A DNA stretch of 64,000 nt, taken from NCBI RefSeq assembly GCF_001547935.1, contig NZ_AP014636.1, positions 744,001 to 808,000 of the forward strand. Direction: 5' to 3'. Every line of letters begins with the position of its first letter. Position 1 is the first letter of the stretch. Shown piece by piece: positions 9,283 to 18,872 of this stretch. The translations under genes were made by a program, and so were the position numbers. The notes beneath the pieces are model-generated. The model ran no database searches and was not told the origin of the DNA. It saw nothing but the letters and a program-made list of their open reading frames with translations. The DNA is from Vibrio tritonius. Its GTDB lineage: Bacteria > Pseudomonadota > Gammaproteobacteria > Enterobacterales > Vibrionaceae.

Positions 9283-9969
9283 TTAAGCGTAATTGTCGCC
9301 AGTAGAGTAGGCGATGATTTGGCTTATCTCTGCCAACGAGCGACCTGAATCGGCGTGCCATTGTGCGAAAGCATCGTTGGTGGCATATAGCGCGCGTTTA
9401 CTGGTTTTACCGCCCTCGAGCACTTTAGTGGCTCTTAGATAAGCTTCCACATCTTGCGTAAATAAAAACGTGTCTACCCCTAGCTGACGTAATGCGTATG
9501 GCCCGGTGTTACCACCAAGTCGCTGACCATGGTTTTTGAGATGAAGCCAAAGATCAACAATTCGTTCTTTGGGAAACTGCGCGACCCAAGCACCAAACGA
9601 ACCATGTTCTAAGCGGATATCAAAAATCATCTGTGCGTTGGCGGGAATGGTCATTACTTTCGGCAGATAGCGAATGATACCAGGATTGGCAGCTTTCTCT
9701 TCCCACGCTTCATCAGGCTGCATCAACAGTGGCTCAATACGAAATTGAAAAAACAATTCCTCAAAGTTAGGCCATTTATCTCGAACCACTTTCCACTGAA
9801 TACCGCATTGGAACACTTTCATGGTGAAGGCGGCTAACCAGCGATCATCGGGAATGTTAGCCACTTGCACGGAGCTTAAAGCTGGGTGTAACAGTGCTTC
9901 TAAAGACGCTACACCTCCCTTTCGTTCTACTGCCCGTTGATAAATAGAATCAAATTTTTCTACGGTCAT
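9283..9969 (-). CDS. DNA-3-methyladenine glycosylase I-like protein
   Basis: A 228-residue protein resembling the Tag family (HhH-GPD fold base excision enzymes). Landmarks are DDRWLAAFTMKVFQCGIQWKV near residues 40-60, FHFRIEPLL-type and NPGIIRYLPK segments, and GNTGPYALRQLGVDTF near 165. It lacks the Cys/His zinc-binding ends of classical Tag, so it may belong to a divergent branch and its substrate is uncertain. It is convergent with ackA and divergent from the second chemoreceptor gene across a 277-base gap. Confidence 0.65.
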   Translation of the reverse strand: MTVEKFDSIYQRAVERKGGVASLEALLHPALSSVQVANIPDDRWLAAFTMKVFQCGIQWKVVRDKWPNFEELFFQFRIEPLLMQPDEAWEEKAANPGIIRYLPKVMTIPANAQMIFDIRLEHGSFGAWVAQFPKERIVDLWLHLKNHGQRLGGNTGPYALRQLGVDTFLFTQDVEAYLRATKVLEGGKTSKRALYATNDAFAQWHADSGRSLAEISQIIAYSTGDNYA

Positions 9970-10246
9970 ACTCTTATCTTTTGATTTTTTTGAGGAAAAT
10001 GAATCGTTAGTTTAACAAATTTCTACCTCAAAAGGAGTAACTTAACGTATTTACAATCAATTGCTAAATTAGCTGCTAATGTTAATGAAATTGGTGAATG
10101 CGATGTGAAAGCAGTTTCGTGATGACGTCGTCGATTTCATTGTAACAGTGTAATGGGGCGATGAGGCTGCAGACTGAGCATCACCGAAAAGGGCAGATAT
10201 TATCAACTATGCTTTAGCAAGTTGCAGGATTTCTAAGGATTGAGAC

Positions 10247-11953
10247 ATGCAATGGTTCAAACAGTTCTCTATCACGCAAAAATTGGTTGGATTAGTGTTG
10301 TTATTGCTGGCATTACTGATAGGTGTTGTCGGTTATGCTGTGTTTAAAATGCAGCGAGTGGCAACAGAAATAGAAGTGATTGCCAATGAGAATATCCCAT
10401 TGGTGAAATTAACCACTGAGATAACCACAAAGCAGTTACAAGGAGCGGTGTTACTTGAGCGAGCCTTGCGCATAAGTGGCATACCTTCTGAAGATGATGC
10501 TGCCTTACTTAACGAGTTTGATAAGACCATTCGCGAATCGGCTCTCTATTTTGATGAAAAAGTGGTGGTCGCTAGTGAGCTATTGAGAAAAGCGGTGGAA
10601 CACGCGTTTACCGATAAGATGCGCGTGCGTTTACAGCAACTGGACAGCGAGCTACAAACGGTGATTGTTCATCACAAAGATTACGAGCGCGCCCTGTTTA
10701 ATGTGTTAGATGAACTCAAATCCAATAAAGATGTAACTCGGTTAGCGAAGGCCGCCCATGAGGTAGAAGTACAACAAGACAGATTGGATGAGGAACTATC
10801 CGCTTTTTTATTTCGTCTTGAAGAAGCAACCGAGCGAGCCGTGGAGATAACTGAGCAAGAAGAGCATGAAGCATTGACCAATATGATCATCATCTCGAGT
10901 GCTTCGATTGCGTTTGGACTGATTTTTGGACTATTTTTCAGTCGAACCATCGTGAAAGGGGTCAATAAAGCAGCGTCTGTCGCTGATGAAATGGCCAAAG
11001 GTAACTTTGATCAGCACGTTGAAGTGACCTCTAATGATGAGGTCGGCAAACTTCTTAATTCAATGAATATTGTATGTGACTCGCTTAGCCAGTTAGTGGG
11101 CGATGTCATGGGCAGAGCCGATAATATCGCAACCACTGTTATAGAGTTATCTGAAGTTGCTGAAGTGAATCGAAAGGCGATGACCACGCAGCAACAAAAT
11201 ACCGAAATGGTTGCCTCTGCCATGACCCAGATGGCGACCACCATTACCGAGGTTGCAACGAATGCAGAAGGGGCTGCTACAACAACCGATAAAGTGGATC
11301 ACAGTGCCAAACAAGGCTGCGAGACTGTTGAAGAGACACAGGTGTTATCTCTAAAGTTAATAGAGCAAGGCAAACGCTGCCAAGAGATGGTGACTGCGCT
11401 GCAAGACAGTACACAAAAGATTCAAAATTTTGTGCAAGTGGTGGATGGCATTTCAGAACAAACTAATTTGTTAGCGCTAAATGCATCAATAGAAGCGGCG
11501 CGTGCGGGCGAACAAGGGCGTGGATTTGCTGTAGTTGCCGATGAAGTCCGTGCGTTAGCCTCTCGCAGCCAGCAAGCGACCCATGAGATTGTTGATCTCA
11601 TCAATATGTTAGTCCAAAACACCCAAACAGCAGCGCAAACCATTGATATGAGTGACTCGGTTATTAACCAAACCTCGTCTCACATTGAAACCGCCAAAAT
11701 GCAGTTTAATGAGATTGCCTCTGCAATTGGGCTATTGGCGGAAGCCAATATTCAAGTGGCAGCGGCAAGTGAACAACAATCGGTTGCTTCTAATGCCATC
11801 AGTCATAGCTTAGAGGGCATTCGCGAATCGGGAGAGCATGTCTTGCACAGTACCCGTGAAACGGCACAAGCGAGTGAAGACTTAGCGATTCAAGCGAACG
11901 CACTGCGTGAATTAATGCATAAATTCAAGGTCAATGATCGTTTGGTAATTTAA
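10247..11953 (+). CDS. Methyl-accepting chemotaxis protein
   Basis: A 568-residue receptor. N-terminal membrane segment at about residues 13-32, a helical periplasmic domain with long acidic/basic helices, a second membrane segment at about 209-231 ([19 protein letters not shown]), a HAMP domain, then the methylation and signalling helices with [20 protein letters not shown] at the tip. There is no pentapeptide tether. Start ATG 10247 has AAGGA upstream. It is monocistronic, with a strong terminator after it. The ligand is unknown. Confidence 0.92.
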   Translation: MQWFKQFSITQKLVGLVLLLLALLIGVVGYAVFKMQRVATEIEVIANENIPLVKLTTEITTKQLQGAVLLERALRISGIPSEDDAALLNEFDKTIRESALYFDEKVVVASELLRKAVEHAFTDKMRVRLQQLDSELQTVIVHHKDYERALFNVLDELKSNKDVTRLAKAAHEVEVQQDRLDEELSAFLFRLEEATERAVEITEQEEHEALTNMIIISSASIAFGLIFGLFFSRTIVKGVNKAASVADEMAKGNFDQHVEVTSNDEVGKLLNSMNIVCDSLSQLVGDVMGRADNIATTVIELSEVAEVNRKAMTTQQQNTEMVASAMTQMATTITEVATNAEGAATTTDKVDHSAKQGCETVEETQVLSLKLIEQGKRCQEMVTALQDSTQKIQNFVQVVDGISEQTNLLALNASIEAARAGEQGRGFAVVADEVRALASRSQQATHEIVDLINMLVQNTQTAAQTIDMSDSVINQTSSHIETAKMQFNEIASAIGLLAEANIQVAAASEQQSVASNAISHSLEGIRESGEHVLHSTRETAQASEDLAIQANALRELMHKFKVNDRLVI

Positions 11954-12010
11954 CCGGTTTGTGGCTGTAACGTGTTGTTTTGTAGCGATATTAGCGAATT
12001 TTTATTCGCC

Positions 12011-12052
12011 AAAAAAGGATCGTTTTACATTGTAAATCGATCCTTTTTTTAT
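12011..12052 (+). terminator. Bidirectional terminator between convergent genes
   Basis: AAAAAAGGATCG and CGATCCTTTTTT pair around a loop of about 15 bases (the loop ends can pair further). A run on one side and T run on the other allow use by both the receptor gene and the minus-strand hydrolase gene. Confidence 0.85.
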
Positions 12053-12141
12053 TGTTTTATTGTCGCCAAAGTTGGCCTTGATAGCACTGAGACTGTGTTT
12101 AGTCATCGCTGATATCGCCATGAGGCTGAGTGTCAAACTGG

Positions 12142-12873
12142 TTAGATTTCCAATACCAAGCCGTCGTCACTAACATGTAGGTGGCTTTCCTTGTCAGCTG
12201 CGCGTTGAATCATAGGCCGATACTCATCCCAACAGTGATATAAATACATGCTTTTATTACCCAGAATACGATAAAGCGCTACGGATTGTTGGTAATCACC
12301 ATGGGACGCATCACTTGGTAGGGCATCGTAACAGGCACACTCTTGAAAAATGATCTCTGCTTTGTGCATGAGCGCGATCGATTGATGCGTAGGCCGGCCA
12401 TCACCGCTGTAAAATAGACGCTGTTTGCCTGTATCTATCAACAGAGCACGATTGGGTACTTCATGTTGGGTTGCAGCGCTTTCAAGCTGCCAATTTTCAT
12501 GCTGAAATTGGTCTTCAATGGTGCCCCAAGTGATGGTAAATGACCACGCTTTATCTGGCCAACTGGCGAGGCCAACCAGTTGTTCAAGGCTTGCTTGTTG
12601 GGGCTTTTGACAGTATATGGTTAATGGAGCGCTACGTTTAAAGGTATTCCATTGACCGAGCAGGGCAGGTAAGCCTGCGCAGTGATCTGGGTGAATGTGG
12701 GTAAAATAGATGACTTTAATTTGGTTAATGTCCAAATTACGTTGCCATAACGCGCGTGGAATCGTGGGGCCACAGTCGATAAGCCAGCATTGGGTTTGGT
12801 CACTCACCATGATGGCGGATGTATTTAAGTCGGTACTTAATGCACTGCCACACCCTATCACATCAATTTTCAT
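12142..12873 (-). CDS. Metallo-beta-lactamase fold hydrolase, RNase Z-like
   Basis: A 243-residue cytoplasmic protein with the metallo-hydrolase fold: an N-terminal GCGSALSTDLNTSA, the metal-binding THIHPDHCAG (H-x-H-x-D-H) near residues 58-67, a later FYSGDGRPT with the bridging Asp, and a C-terminal YLYHCWDEY His. The arrangement is that of RNase Z/phosphodiesterase-like members, but no tRNA-handling extension is evident, so the substrate is unknown. AAGGACAT precedes the start. It is divergent from the GNAT gene. Confidence 0.75.
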   Translation of the reverse strand: MKIDVIGCGSALSTDLNTSAIMVSDQTQCWLIDCGPTIPRALWQRNLDINQIKVIYFTHIHPDHCAGLPALLGQWNTFKRSAPLTIYCQKPQQASLEQLVGLASWPDKAWSFTITWGTIEDQFQHENWQLESAATQHEVPNRALLIDTGKQRLFYSGDGRPTHQSIALMHKAEIIFQECACYDALPSDASHGDYQQSVALYRILGNKSMYLYHCWDEYRPMIQRAADKESHLHVSDDGLVLEI

Positions 12874-13035
12874 TTATATGTCCTTAACACCATTACGCTT
12901 GCAGTGAAGCATACCCGATTACCATTGGAATGCCTACGATTCACCACAGGGGAGAGTTGGTAGTTCAATACTTGTACTTTTTATATCAAATCAGTAGGAT
13001 AACTGCTCATTCCTGCTTGCTATGGATAAGGAAAC

Positions 13036-13527
13036 ATGGAGCCGGTTACCACTTATTATCTTGAAATGACCAAGATAACTCAGCTAAAAATAAAACCTCG
13101 CCCTGAGAATTTGCAGATTAACGAAGTCGAAATCAAAAACTATCGTTTTAACCGATTTCTCTATCAGTTGGTTGGTGAGCCGTGGCAATGGACGGACAAA
13201 CTCAGTCATACGCCCGAGCAGTGGCAAGCCTATGCTCATGCAGATAATTTGCGAACTTGGGTCGCGTACAGTAAAGGCAGTATCGCAGGATACTTTGAGT
13301 TGCAAAAACAGTCGGATAATAGCGTTGAGATCGTTTATTTTGGATTAGCGCCAGATTTTATCGGGCAAGGTTTTGGCGGCTATGTACTGTCGCATGCTTT
13401 AGAAGCAGCATGGGCTTGGGGGGAGGTATCTCGAGTTTGGGTTCATACTTGTAGTCTTGATCACCCTTATGCGTTAGCAAACTATCAAGGGCGCGGCATG
13501 ACCATTTACCGCGAAGAACAAGAGTAG
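13036..13527 (+). CDS. GNAT-family N-acetyltransferase
   Basis: A 163-residue protein. The acetyl-CoA binding part is visible as VEIVYFGLAPDFIGQGFGGYVLSHALEAAW (residues about 99-128), with the Q/G-x-G-x-G/A signature in GQGFGG. The N-terminal third varies, as usual for substrate recognition. AAGGA lies just before ATG 13036. The acceptor substrate cannot be read from sequence. It is convergent with the MFS gene. Confidence 0.8.
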   Translation: MEPVTTYYLEMTKITQLKIKPRPENLQINEVEIKNYRFNRFLYQLVGEPWQWTDKLSHTPEQWQAYAHADNLRTWVAYSKGSIAGYFELQKQSDNSVEIVYFGLAPDFIGQGFGGYVLSHALEAAWAWGEVSRVWVHTCSLDHPYALANYQGRGMTIYREEQE

Positions 13528-13532
13528 GTATC

Positions 13533-13575
13533 GCCCCAGCGCGTTATAACATCGCGTTAGTAAAGCGACTGGGGC
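13533..13575. terminator. Hairpin between convergent GNAT and MFS genes
   Basis: GCCCCAG at 13533-13539 and CTGGGGC at 13569-13575 can pair, with a GC-containing inner region. There is no strong T run, so termination is only probable. Confidence 0.5.
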
Positions 13576-13599
13576 AGTGTTTAGCAATAGAACCTAGCT

Positions 13600-15036
13600 T
13601 TAACCCTGTGTGGTTTTGCCACGTTGACGCACGATACGCACCGAACAGACGATATGAATCACGGATAGTAACGCGATAAATACAGCAACAACGGCGAGTC
13701 CTGCTTGTAATCCACCAATATGCTGCACATCATCTTGTGAAAGATTTTGGATGTAGAATGCAGCGCAGATAGCCGTACCGAGGGCAATCGCGCTTTGTTG
13801 TAACGTGGTCATAAAGGCGCTGCCTATGCCAGCAAACTTGGCGGGAATATCGGCAAGCCCGATGCGCAGCGAGCTATTAACCGCAAAGGCGTTACCCACC
13901 CCGATAATCAACATTGGTATTAGCAAAGTCCAAGGTGTTAAGTCGTTGATGTGCTGCTTAAAGAGATGAATAAGTAATGCGTAGCCAATTAAGTTCATCA
14001 GCGACCCACAGACGATAACGCCGCTAAACTGAACGCGTGCAAACCACTTGGCCAGTTTTCCCGCATACAGTGAGCCGATAAAATAGGCAATACCCAAACC
14101 GATAAACGCATTCCCCGAATTCATGGACGATAGGTGAAAACCTGATTGTAGTGTTAGCGCCACCACAAACATATAACCGCCATAAGATGCCACTTGGAGC
14201 ATTAAACTTACGCAGCCCAATATCACTTTAGGTCGTTTTAGGAGAGACGGCGGCATTAATGGCGCTTGTTGCCTGGCTTCTTTGGTGCCTTCTACTTTCC
14301 ATAGCCAGAGCATCAATGGAATTGTGGCGATCAGCATACCCCAAATCACTGCGTTCCAACCCCATTCAGGCCCTGCCGAAATAGAGCTCAATAGCAAGGT
14401 TACAATCACGGCCAATAATCCAGTACCAAACCAGTCTAGCCCTAAGCTAGTGACTTCTTTTGTCTCTGGAATCCATTTGTTACCGTAGTACAGGATCACT
14501 GCGCAGATAGGTAAGTTAATATAGAACACGCTACGCCAACCTAAGCCAAAGAGATCGGCAGAGACTAACCAGCCCCCTAAAATTTGGCCAATGATGAAAG
14601 ACAAGCCGCCTACTGAGCCATAGATGCCGATCGCTTTGGAGTGGCGTTCACCATGGAGAGTAACGTGAATAGTTGCAAGAATTTGGGGCATCAACATTGC
14701 CGCAGCGACACCTTGCAGAACTCGCGCTGCAATCAAAAGGTATATGGTGGGAGCAAGGCCACACACAAAAGACGCGAAAGCGAAGCTGGCAATTCCGAAT
14801 AAAAAGAGCTTTTTACGGCCATAACGATCGCCTAAGCGGCCGCTCATCGCAAGGCTTACGGCAAAAGCAAGGCCATAAAGCGAGACGATTAATCCGAGTT
14901 GCGTTTTGTTGGCATCGAGCGAGACGCTGATCGCATCAAGAGCCACATTGACGATGGAAAAATCCATTTGTGGCATTAATTGACCAGCAACGAGCAAGAT
15001 AAGCCCAGCGGCAGATAAAGAGTTATTTTTTGACAT
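13600..15036 (-). CDS. MFS drug/proton antiporter, DHA2 (14-TM) type
   Basis: A 478-residue transporter with about 14 membrane segments. It has MDFSIVNVALDAIS in TM1, the loop 2-3 signature GRLGDRYGRKKLF, and RVLQGVAAAMLMPQ with the antiporter motif region. It probably exports hydrophobic compounds using proton influx. The start at 15036 (MSKNNS) is chosen because GGAAG sits correctly before it; the upstream ATG overlaps this site. Divergent from an XRE/MmyB-like regulator 113 bases away, a classic local regulator-exporter arrangement. Confidence 0.85.
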   Translation of the reverse strand: MSKNNSLSAAGLILLVAGQLMPQMDFSIVNVALDAISVSLDANKTQLGLIVSLYGLAFAVSLAMSGRLGDRYGRKKLFLFGIASFAFASFVCGLAPTIYLLIAARVLQGVAAAMLMPQILATIHVTLHGERHSKAIGIYGSVGGLSFIIGQILGGWLVSADLFGLGWRSVFYINLPICAVILYYGNKWIPETKEVTSLGLDWFGTGLLAVIVTLLLSSISAGPEWGWNAVIWGMLIATIPLMLWLWKVEGTKEARQQAPLMPPSLLKRPKVILGCVSLMLQVASYGGYMFVVALTLQSGFHLSSMNSGNAFIGLGIAYFIGSLYAGKLAKWFARVQFSGVIVCGSLMNLIGYALLIHLFKQHINDLTPWTLLIPMLIIGVGNAFAVNSSLRIGLADIPAKFAGIGSAFMTTLQQSAIALGTAICAAFYIQNLSQDDVQHIGGLQAGLAVVAVFIALLSVIHIVCSVRIVRQRGKTTQG

Positions 15037-15149
15037 TGTGACTTCCATTTAAAACACCACAGATTAAAACGAGATGCTATTATGTAACTCAATTTAAAGG
15101 TGTACTAGAAACTGCTCAGACACGTACTGGGAGTATCAGGATAGAGTGT

Positions 15150-16010
15150 ATGAAAACAAATGTAATGACGCAAAGTGAGCGACTTGGCGACTTTCTACGC
15201 CTCAAACGTAACAGCATTGCGCCTGAAACACTAGGAATGATTAAACCTTATCGTTCGCGTACGCCTGGTTTGCGTCGTGAAGATGTTGCCGAGCTTGCTA
15301 ATATCAGTACCGTTTGGTATTCGAAACTTGAGCGCGGCAAGGCTGAGCGAGTATCGCACACGGTGATAAGCAACATCGCGAAAGCGCTGCAATGCGACCC
15401 AAGTGAAACCCGTTATTTGTTGCAGCTTTCAGGGCATATTGACCTTGCTGAGCGGGAGCTCTTGACCCAGAGCCTTTCACCGGAACTGGAAACAATGCTT
15501 GCTGCAGTCAATCCATTGCCGGCACTGCTCACCAACGATTTTCGTGACATTTTGCGTGCCAACGATGCCTTTTGCCAAATGGTCGGTTTTGATGTTAACG
15601 CACTCGATATCAAACAGCGTAATACAGTCAGTTTGATGACGAATAATGAACAATGGCGTGAATGGCTTGGTGCAATTGATGATGATGCGCTGATGCAATG
15701 CATGCAAAATTCGGCAGCACTTGTGCGCGCAGCGATGGCGTCGCGAGTCTCTGACCGAGAGTGGCAAACGCGTTTAGCTGAGCTTATCAGCAGCAGCGAA
15801 CTTTTTGCAAAGGTGTGGGAAAGCCATACGGTACGAGCCAAACAAGAGATGGTACGTGAATACCACCATGCGATATTAGGAAGAATTGAGCTACGCCAGC
15901 AGTACTGGAGTAACTGCTCCGGTGGGGCAGTTGGGCAGTTGCTAGTTTATATTCCTACCGATCCCAAGTGTGCCCAAAAGATGGGAATCTCCACCCCAAG
16001 TCGGGTTTAA
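15150..16010 (+). CDS. XRE-family regulator with MmyB-like ligand domain
   Basis: A 286-residue transcription factor. An N-terminal helix-turn-helix spans about residues 8-85, with RTPGLRREDVAELANIS and YSKLERGKAERVS typical of the XRE/MmyB group. A C-terminal PAS-like domain follows (about 105-275), with LPALLTNDFRDILRANDAF. MmyB-type regulators bind small hydrophobic ligands and often control adjacent redox or efflux genes. Here the divergent MFS exporter is the obvious target (inference). The C-terminal tail is poorly conserved in appearance. Confidence 0.8.
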   Translation: MKTNVMTQSERLGDFLRLKRNSIAPETLGMIKPYRSRTPGLRREDVAELANISTVWYSKLERGKAERVSHTVISNIAKALQCDPSETRYLLQLSGHIDLAERELLTQSLSPELETMLAAVNPLPALLTNDFRDILRANDAFCQMVGFDVNALDIKQRNTVSLMTNNEQWREWLGAIDDDALMQCMQNSAALVRAAMASRVSDREWQTRLAELISSSELFAKVWESHTVRAKQEMVREYHHAILGRIELRQQYWSNCSGGAVGQLLVYIPTDPKCAQKMGISTPSRV

Positions 16011-16262
16011 ATAGACTGTGATTGTTACTAGCGTTAAGCTCCAATGCCTTTTATTGGTGCTTATGTGCACCAATATGGCGCGTTGGTGTTAATTAAGTGC
16101 ATGAAATGCCTTAGGTTAGTAGTCGATTATGCTCTTATTGGTGTTTAACATAGGAAATGATTTTTTAGAGCAGTAATAAACCAACATGTTGATTGTTTTA
16201 GTAATATCTGGAATAGGTATTGCAATACTAGTTGCATAAAAATAAACAGGAACTGAGAAAAA

Positions 16263-18389
16263 ATGCAACTAACGGAACAAGAAATGAGTTGGCTCCCTTG
16301 GCTGGGTGCGACCGGTAAGCTCAAGATGTATAAAGCGTGTTATCTTAATCGTGCTCGAGTGCCGATGATAAAGAAAACCTTCACCAACATCGCCCAAACA
16401 CGCGTTTCATTGCTCACCGATTGGACCAATAATCTTTGGTCGTTTTTAACCGATACCGCTTTATATCTCGATAGTAAATCAAGCAAAGAATTCGATGCGT
16501 CGTTAACCAACTTGGTGCAACGAAACAAAGACGTTGCAGAGCTGTTTGTGGTTAACACGCAGGGCAGTGTGATGGGGTCAAGTTTTGCCCGTCATCGTGG
16601 CCAAAGACATGAACAATCAGCGGCACTCGCCAAAGGACTCGCAAAACCTTTTTTGCATGGTCCTTATTGCGATGCGTGGACGCTGGAAGTCGGCCCCTCC
16701 AGCTCCGAATTTCATGACGAAGTAACCTTAATGTTCTATCAACCTTTTACTTGTCATGAAACAGGGGATTCACTCGCTTTGTGTGCTCGAGTACCTAATG
16801 ATGTACTGGGGGATTTAATTCAGCGCGAAGCCGGACATATCTATAGTGAATCGGGCGATAACTACCTGTTTATGGTGCAATCTGAAATGGACAAAAGCAT
16901 CAAGCCGGGAGTGGCACTATCGCGTTCACGATTTGAAGATAACCGCTTTTCCCACGGTGAAAACTTAAAAAGTGGTGTGCATACCCAGTGGGGCACGGTC
17001 AAAGTAAAAGCGCATACTGAATTTGAAATTGTCTTTAATGATCCAGCGACTGGCAACTTGCACCCGGGGGTGCGAGAAACCATCAAACAGGGGCATAACC
17101 TCTATGTGGAATACCCGGGGTATTCCGATTACCGGCATATCCCGGTGATTGGAAAAGGTGTCACGTTTCAGTTGCCGGGATCGCCTGACCATTGGGGCAT
17201 GATGTGTGAGGCCGACCTTGAGGAGGTTTACCGCCATCGTTCACTAGGTCAATCCTTAACTCAGAAGTTTGCTTTTACTATGGCATTGGCGCTGCTATTG
17301 CCATTTTGCGTTAGCTACGTTTGGCCACTACCGGAATGGCAACTGCTGTTACTTTCGCTGGTGGTGGCGGTACCGAGCATTACTCTGTTTCATTTTCGTA
17401 CAGCCAAAGCCGTTGCGAACCAGTTGCAAAGTATGACGTCTGTGATGCAGATGTTGGCCGAAGGGGATGGTAACCTCAAAAAACGCCTTAATGTGGACCA
17501 ACTAAAAGAAGATGAAACCGGTGATTTGGCCCGTTGGACCAATAGTTTTATTGATAATCTCGAACAAGTGATTAGTGACCTTGTTACGGCGAGCGAAGAG
17601 GTCAATAACGTTTCTCACTCCATGTTTAAACGCAGTGAACGTTTGCTTTCAACCAGCGATACCACCGCTCATTCAATTCATGACATGCTGAAATTGGCTG
17701 GTGAACAAAGCCAAGAGATTGTGCACGCCAACGATACCGCAATGGAAATGAACGAGCTGATGCATGCGACGGCACAAGCCGCGGAACTGGAATACCAACA
17801 AGCGGCACAAAGTGCGCAAACCATTAAAGAGATCGTCAAAGTCTCCGCCACGAAAGTGGAAGAGGTGAATCAAGAGATGCAAAAAATCGGCGATATTGTT
17901 GAGTTGATTGGTGAGATCACCGCGCAAACCAACTTATTGGCACTCAACGCCGCGATAGAAGCCGCACGCGCTGGCGAACATGGTCGGGGCTTTGCCGTTG
18001 TGGCCGATGAAGTGCGTAACCTTGCCAGTAAAACATCGCAGGCGGCTAATAACATTGGTGATTTGATGGATGCGCTCAGCCGCCAATCGGCTTTGGCCGT
18101 GGAAGCCATGCAGCAGGGAATCACCAACGTAGAAAGTAACACACGCTTGGTGGACGAACCACATCAAAACGAAGCGCTGCAACACTCTGTCAGCGGACTT
18201 TTTTCGTTAATTCAAGAGATTGCCCGCAACACTGAAGAGCACCGCCAAACCGCTGATTCAGCGCAACATACAGTTGTGCAACTGCAAGAAGCTTCAATGC
18301 AGCTCTCACGTCGCACCCGCCTGATGCATAACGCTCTCCAACGGTTAGAGCAACTGACCGGACGTTTTGCTGTATCTAAAGCCAGTTAA
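16263..18389 (+). CDS. Methyl-accepting chemotaxis protein with membrane hairpin
   Basis: A 708-residue receptor. Residues 1-334 contain no membrane segment or signal peptide. They include [21 protein letters not shown] and later a [13 protein letters not shown] end, like a PDC/Cache sensor. Two adjacent membrane segments follow (about 335-354 and 359-378), then a HAMP-like linker and signalling helices with [20 protein letters not shown]. With only a hairpin in the membrane, both ends should be cytoplasmic, as in Aer. The sensor would then read an internal signal, unless the start is misplaced. GGAACTGAG precedes ATG 16263. Confidence 0.85.
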   Translation: MQLTEQEMSWLPWLGATGKLKMYKACYLNRARVPMIKKTFTNIAQTRVSLLTDWTNNLWSFLTDTALYLDSKSSKEFDASLTNLVQRNKDVAELFVVNTQGSVMGSSFARHRGQRHEQSAALAKGLAKPFLHGPYCDAWTLEVGPSSSEFHDEVTLMFYQPFTCHETGDSLALCARVPNDVLGDLIQREAGHIYSESGDNYLFMVQSEMDKSIKPGVALSRSRFEDNRFSHGENLKSGVHTQWGTVKVKAHTEFEIVFNDPATGNLHPGVRETIKQGHNLYVEYPGYSDYRHIPVIGKGVTFQLPGSPDHWGMMCEADLEEVYRHRSLGQSLTQKFAFTMALALLLPFCVSYVWPLPEWQLLLLSLVVAVPSITLFHFRTAKAVANQLQSMTSVMQMLAEGDGNLKKRLNVDQLKEDETGDLARWTNSFIDNLEQVISDLVTASEEVNNVSHSMFKRSERLLSTSDTTAHSIHDMLKLAGEQSQEIVHANDTAMEMNELMHATAQAAELEYQQAAQSAQTIKEIVKVSATKVEEVNQEMQKIGDIVELIGEITAQTNLLALNAAIEAARAGEHGRGFAVVADEVRNLASKTSQAANNIGDLMDALSRQSALAVEAMQQGITNVESNTRLVDEPHQNEALQHSVSGLFSLIQEIARNTEEHRQTADSAQHTVVQLQEASMQLSRRTRLMHNALQRLEQLTGRFAVSKAS

Positions 18390-18398
18390 GCGTCGTAC

Positions 18399-18428
18399 CT
18401 GCCTTGCAGCCTAAAGCCTGCAAGGCAG
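18399..18428 (+). terminator. Hairpin after the third chemoreceptor gene
   Basis: CTGCCTTGCAG and CTGCAAGGCAG pair around CCTAAAGC. The stem is strong but has no T run, so it may act as a weak terminator or an mRNA end-protecting structure. Confidence 0.5.
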
Positions 18429-18872
18429 ACCTCCCAACACCTTCAGCAAAATTCACTGCTGTGGCACAAATAGTTTATCGACCTCAAACAACCTCATACA
18501 AATCAGGGAAAATAACACTTTAGAGTAGTCAGGATGTCGCACCTTTGGTATAACCCCATATGCAATCGGTATATGTAAAAGTGTGTGAATTTCTGTCAAG
18601 AAAGGGCGGTAGCGTGGAAAAAAACAAACTACTGTTTATTTATACAGTTTTAACAAAAAACCGCTTGTGGATAGATTAAAAAGACAATGTCGGTATTTTC
18701 TAAGGTTTGATCAGATGGTAATTGATTGTTTTACCGCGATTTTTGGTTTTGTATGGGACAAAATCTTAGTTCTATAAAGACAAGAAAATCCAGACGTTGT
18801 CTTTATAATATCTGTTATGTAACCTCAGTTCAGTGTTAATAATATAATTTGAGTAGATAGGAGAAATAAATA
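18429..18872 (+). other. AT-rich gap at the entry of the accessory region
   Basis: No gene or attC site is seen in about 440 bases. Base composition falls to that of the following accessory genes. AGGAG at about 18858 is the ribosome-binding site of the next gene. I cannot find an integrase gene, a direct repeat or a tRNA that would mark the island edge. Confidence 0.5.
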
